A program made the position numbers and the translations under genes. Below, one piece after another: positions 62,268-64,000 of a stretch of 64,000 nt of DNA. This DNA is from Ancylomarina salipaludis. GTDB lineage: Bacteria > Bacteroidota > Bacteroidia > Bacteroidales > Marinifilaceae. The notes beneath the pieces are model-generated. The model saw nothing but the letters and a program-made list of their open reading frames with translations, was not told where the DNA came from and searched no databases. The stretch lies in NCBI RefSeq assembly GCF_004122035.1, contig NZ_SAXA01000007.1:1-64000 (forward strand), given 5' to 3'. The first letter of the stretch is position 1; each line of letters starts with the position of its first letter.

Positions 62268-62834
62268 TCAAATGGGTTGAGACAAATGCTCACAAAGAAT
62301 ATTCGTTCCCAAAGCTATTAAAATCACCCCACCAATCAAGGTGAATTTCACTTTAACTTTTGTTCCCAGTTGGCAACCTATAAAAACACCAAAAAATGAT
62401 AAAATAAATGAAACTACTCCAATTGTATAAACAGGGAAAGAAATAGCCATATCTAAAAATGCAAAATTAACTCCAACTACTAAGGCATCGATACTTGTAG
62501 CCAATGCCAAACCCATTACCACCAAACTTTTTTGAGGATTAAAGCAACAGTGTTCATCTTCACTTTTCAAATCATCATAAATCATCTTCCCTCCTAAAAT
62601 AAAGAGCAAAAGGAAAGCAATCCAATGATCAAAACTTACAATATAGCTCTTAAAGCCAACCCCTATCAACCAACCTAAAATTGGCATTAATGCTTGAAAA
62701 AATCCCATATAAAATGCGATTCGAAAACAATGTTTCGGAGTAAATTCTTTTAAAATAAAACCTGCTGTAATGGAAATTGCAAAACTATCCATTGCCAAAC
62801 TAACAGCTATCAAAACAACCTCAAGAAGACTCAT
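62268..62834 (-). CDS. mntP: Manganese efflux pump MntP
   Basis: MntP exports manganese through the inner membrane. The 188-residue protein has six hydrophobic segments in two repeats, each with an SxAMD/AxxID-type motif: VSLAMDSFAISITAG (about 12-26) and LATSIDALVVGV (about 110-121). The GxK/D-rich loop contains CC near residues 95-96. No manganese riboswitch was noticed upstream. It sits between nusB and the DUF1573 gene. Confidence 0.93.
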   Translation of the reverse strand: MSLLEVVLIAVSLAMDSFAISITAGFILKEFTPKHCFRIAFYMGFFQALMPILGWLIGVGFKSYIVSFDHWIAFLLLFILGGKMIYDDLKSEDEHCCFNPQKSLVVMGLALATSIDALVVGVNFAFLDMAISFPVYTIGVVSFILSFFGVFIGCQLGTKVKVKFTLIGGVILIALGTNILCEHLSQPI

Positions 62835-62966
62835 AAATTTTTAAGACTTAAAATCAAAAGAAATACAATTCTCCTGACTCTATAAACAAAGTATGCCTGC
62901 ATAAAATTCTATTGATTACAGAATTAAATGGCAGACACTTACACTCCCAGCATTCAAATAAACACC

Positions 62967-62999
62967 AATAAAAAAAGAGAATTACCTTCGTAACTCCCT
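62967..62999 (-). terminator. Probable terminator after nusB
   Basis: GAGTTAC / GTAATTCTC with a GAAG loop and one bulge, followed by a T run on the minus strand. It lies 8 bp beyond nusB. Confidence 0.55.
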
Positions 63000-63006
63000 T
63001 GTAATA

Positions 63007-63972
63007 TTATACCTTAGCAGTTTTTGATTCTTCAATCAAACCCCGTCCTATTTTATTGATCTTACCTTCTTTCTGAAGATCCTTAATCATTTTATCAAGC
63101 AAGCCGTTAATAAAAGTGCTTGAATTGTTTGTACTGTAGTACTTTGCAATTTCAAGATATTCATTGAAACTTGCTTTCACCGGAATACTCTTGAACTCCT
63201 GAATTTCAGTCAAAGACATCTCCATGATTAGAATATCCATAAAAGCAATTCGCTCTAAATCCCAATTTTTGGTATTTTCCTTGATTAAGCTCAAGTTTTC
63301 CTCATGCTTCAAAATCGTCTTACGGAATAAAACTCTCACAAATTCTTCATCATCGCTATCCTTAAATAATGGCAATAATGAGGTGTGTTCGTTGTCGTCA
63401 GCTTTAAATTGCTTGATTGTGCGAACAACCATACTTAAAATAAACTCAATTTCATCATTCCAATAGATGCTCTTATCTTCCATCAAAGAATAGAAGTTTT
63501 CATCTTTAGCCAGAATATTCATGAAAATCTTTTCAACCAACTTCTTATCGGCACTATAATCATTGGCTTCAGCATTCATATACTTGCTGTACAAATCAGA
63601 CTCTGTAATTGTTTTATACAAACGATTTACGAAACCATCCTGATCTGCCCACGAAATAGAATTCGATTGAAGATAGCTATTCAACTGAACATTCTCAGCC
63701 AATTGATTCAATACTTTATTCTCAATAAAACGGGTGTTGGGATGAATATCTACGGGAGTAGGTACCAATTTGTTGCGACCAGCTTCAATTTTCTTTTCAG
63801 CTATAAATGCAACATCTACAAGTAGTAGAAGCAGGTAATGATATAAATCGTAAGCTTTTCCAATACTGAAAAACAACTCTTTTTCGGCTTTTGCTAATGA
63901 ACGATCATCATTCTTGTAATAAGCGTAAAGCATCTGTAACACTTTCACACGCAGCAATCTTCTACTAATCAT
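63007..63972 (-). CDS. nusB: Transcription antitermination protein NusB
   Basis: NusB binds boxA RNA with NusE to prevent termination in rRNA operons. This is the long Bacteroidota form, 321 residues (E. coli has about 140). The start MISRRLLRVKVLQMLYAYY and the C-terminal ILIMEMSLTEIQEFKSIPVKASFNEYLEIAKYYST-type core (about 240-285) are the NusB fold; the extra middle part is typical of the phylum. It is the last gene of the window and ends with a basic, lysine-rich tail. Confidence 0.93.
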   Translation of the reverse strand: MISRRLLRVKVLQMLYAYYKNDDRSLAKAEKELFFSIGKAYDLYHYLLLLLVDVAFIAEKKIEAGRNKLVPTPVDIHPNTRFIENKVLNQLAENVQLNSYLQSNSISWADQDGFVNRLYKTITESDLYSKYMNAEANDYSADKKLVEKIFMNILAKDENFYSLMEDKSIYWNDEIEFILSMVVRTIKQFKADDNEHTSLLPLFKDSDDEEFVRVLFRKTILKHEENLSLIKENTKNWDLERIAFMDILIMEMSLTEIQEFKSIPVKASFNEYLEIAKYYSTNNSSTFINGLLDKMIKDLQKEGKINKIGRGLIEESKTAKV

Positions 63973-64000
63973 ACTTTTAAAGAACTTTGTTTATACCTGA

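Noticed and set aside
62835-63006. yybP-ykoY manganese riboswitch upstream of mntP
   Set aside because: Only a probable nusB terminator is visible; no matching stem pattern was found in the 170 bp.

Overview
The window reads as chromosome of a low-GC marine-type Bacteroidota, most likely order Marinilabiliales (Labilibaculum/Ancylomarina/Marinifilum-like). This placement rests on gene content and is an inference. Pointers are an over-300-residue NusB, the rpmB-rpmG-DUF4295 ribosomal cluster, DUF4293, DUF5606, DUF5916 and DUF6155 proteins, ECF sigma factors paired with barrel or adhesin-like partners, menaquinone genes, TAnnTTTG promoter boxes and few purine-rich ribosome binding sites. No tRNA, rRNA, CRISPR array, prophage or classical transposase gene was seen.

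Layout. 0-4.7 kb: rimO, ftsY, ribosomal genes and a MarC protein, with an exact 21-bp repeat array at the left edge. 4.8-12.7 kb: two hypotheticals, a probable small RNA, pckA, a DinB/NRDE pair, an ATP-grasp protein, a DUF819 permease and a Nudix hydrolase. 12.8-18.1 kb is the accessory part: a pteridine-reductase-like SDR, unknown proteins, a DUF6261-like gene behind a 41-bp repeat array, and a DUF559 endonuclease gene lying between two of seven co-oriented copies of a G/C-rich nested palindrome. 18.1-24.5 kb: B3/B4 protein, omega-amidase, acyltransferase, nadA, MscS channel, cbiA and a flavin reductase. 24.5-28.5 kb: two abutting sensor kinases and a DUF4293 protein. 28.6-38.7 kb: DUF5916 barrel, prohibitin, nucleoside phosphorylase, SirB1-like protein, rny, a probable 6S RNA, zapA with a coiled-coil partner, and an M23 peptidase. 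38.8-49.3 kb: two ECF sigma systems, a cold-shock-type DEAD-box helicase and surface proteins. 49.4-64 kb: aminopeptidase P, msrB, a GNAT enzyme, a menaquinone operon (thioesterase, menF, menD, menB), a cold shock protein, and the nusB, mntP, DUF1573, yajC, YbbR, coaE block.

The genes form mostly short operons closed by clear stem-loop terminators, many of them bidirectional between convergent genes. The most notable structure is the 13.6-18.1 kb region. There a 65-bp palindrome with a shared flanking module has been duplicated, nested and truncated repeatedly around an intact Vsr-like (DUF559) nuclease gene. This looks like a REP-type element family whose enzyme could be a nuclease and not a RAYT transposase. 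Other points worth attention are a terminator-ended small RNA upstream of pckA, the 21-bp and 41-bp arrays with exact period, a cassette-like single-gene unit at 15 kb, and a sigma factor followed by a protein predicted to reach from cytoplasm to outer membrane.
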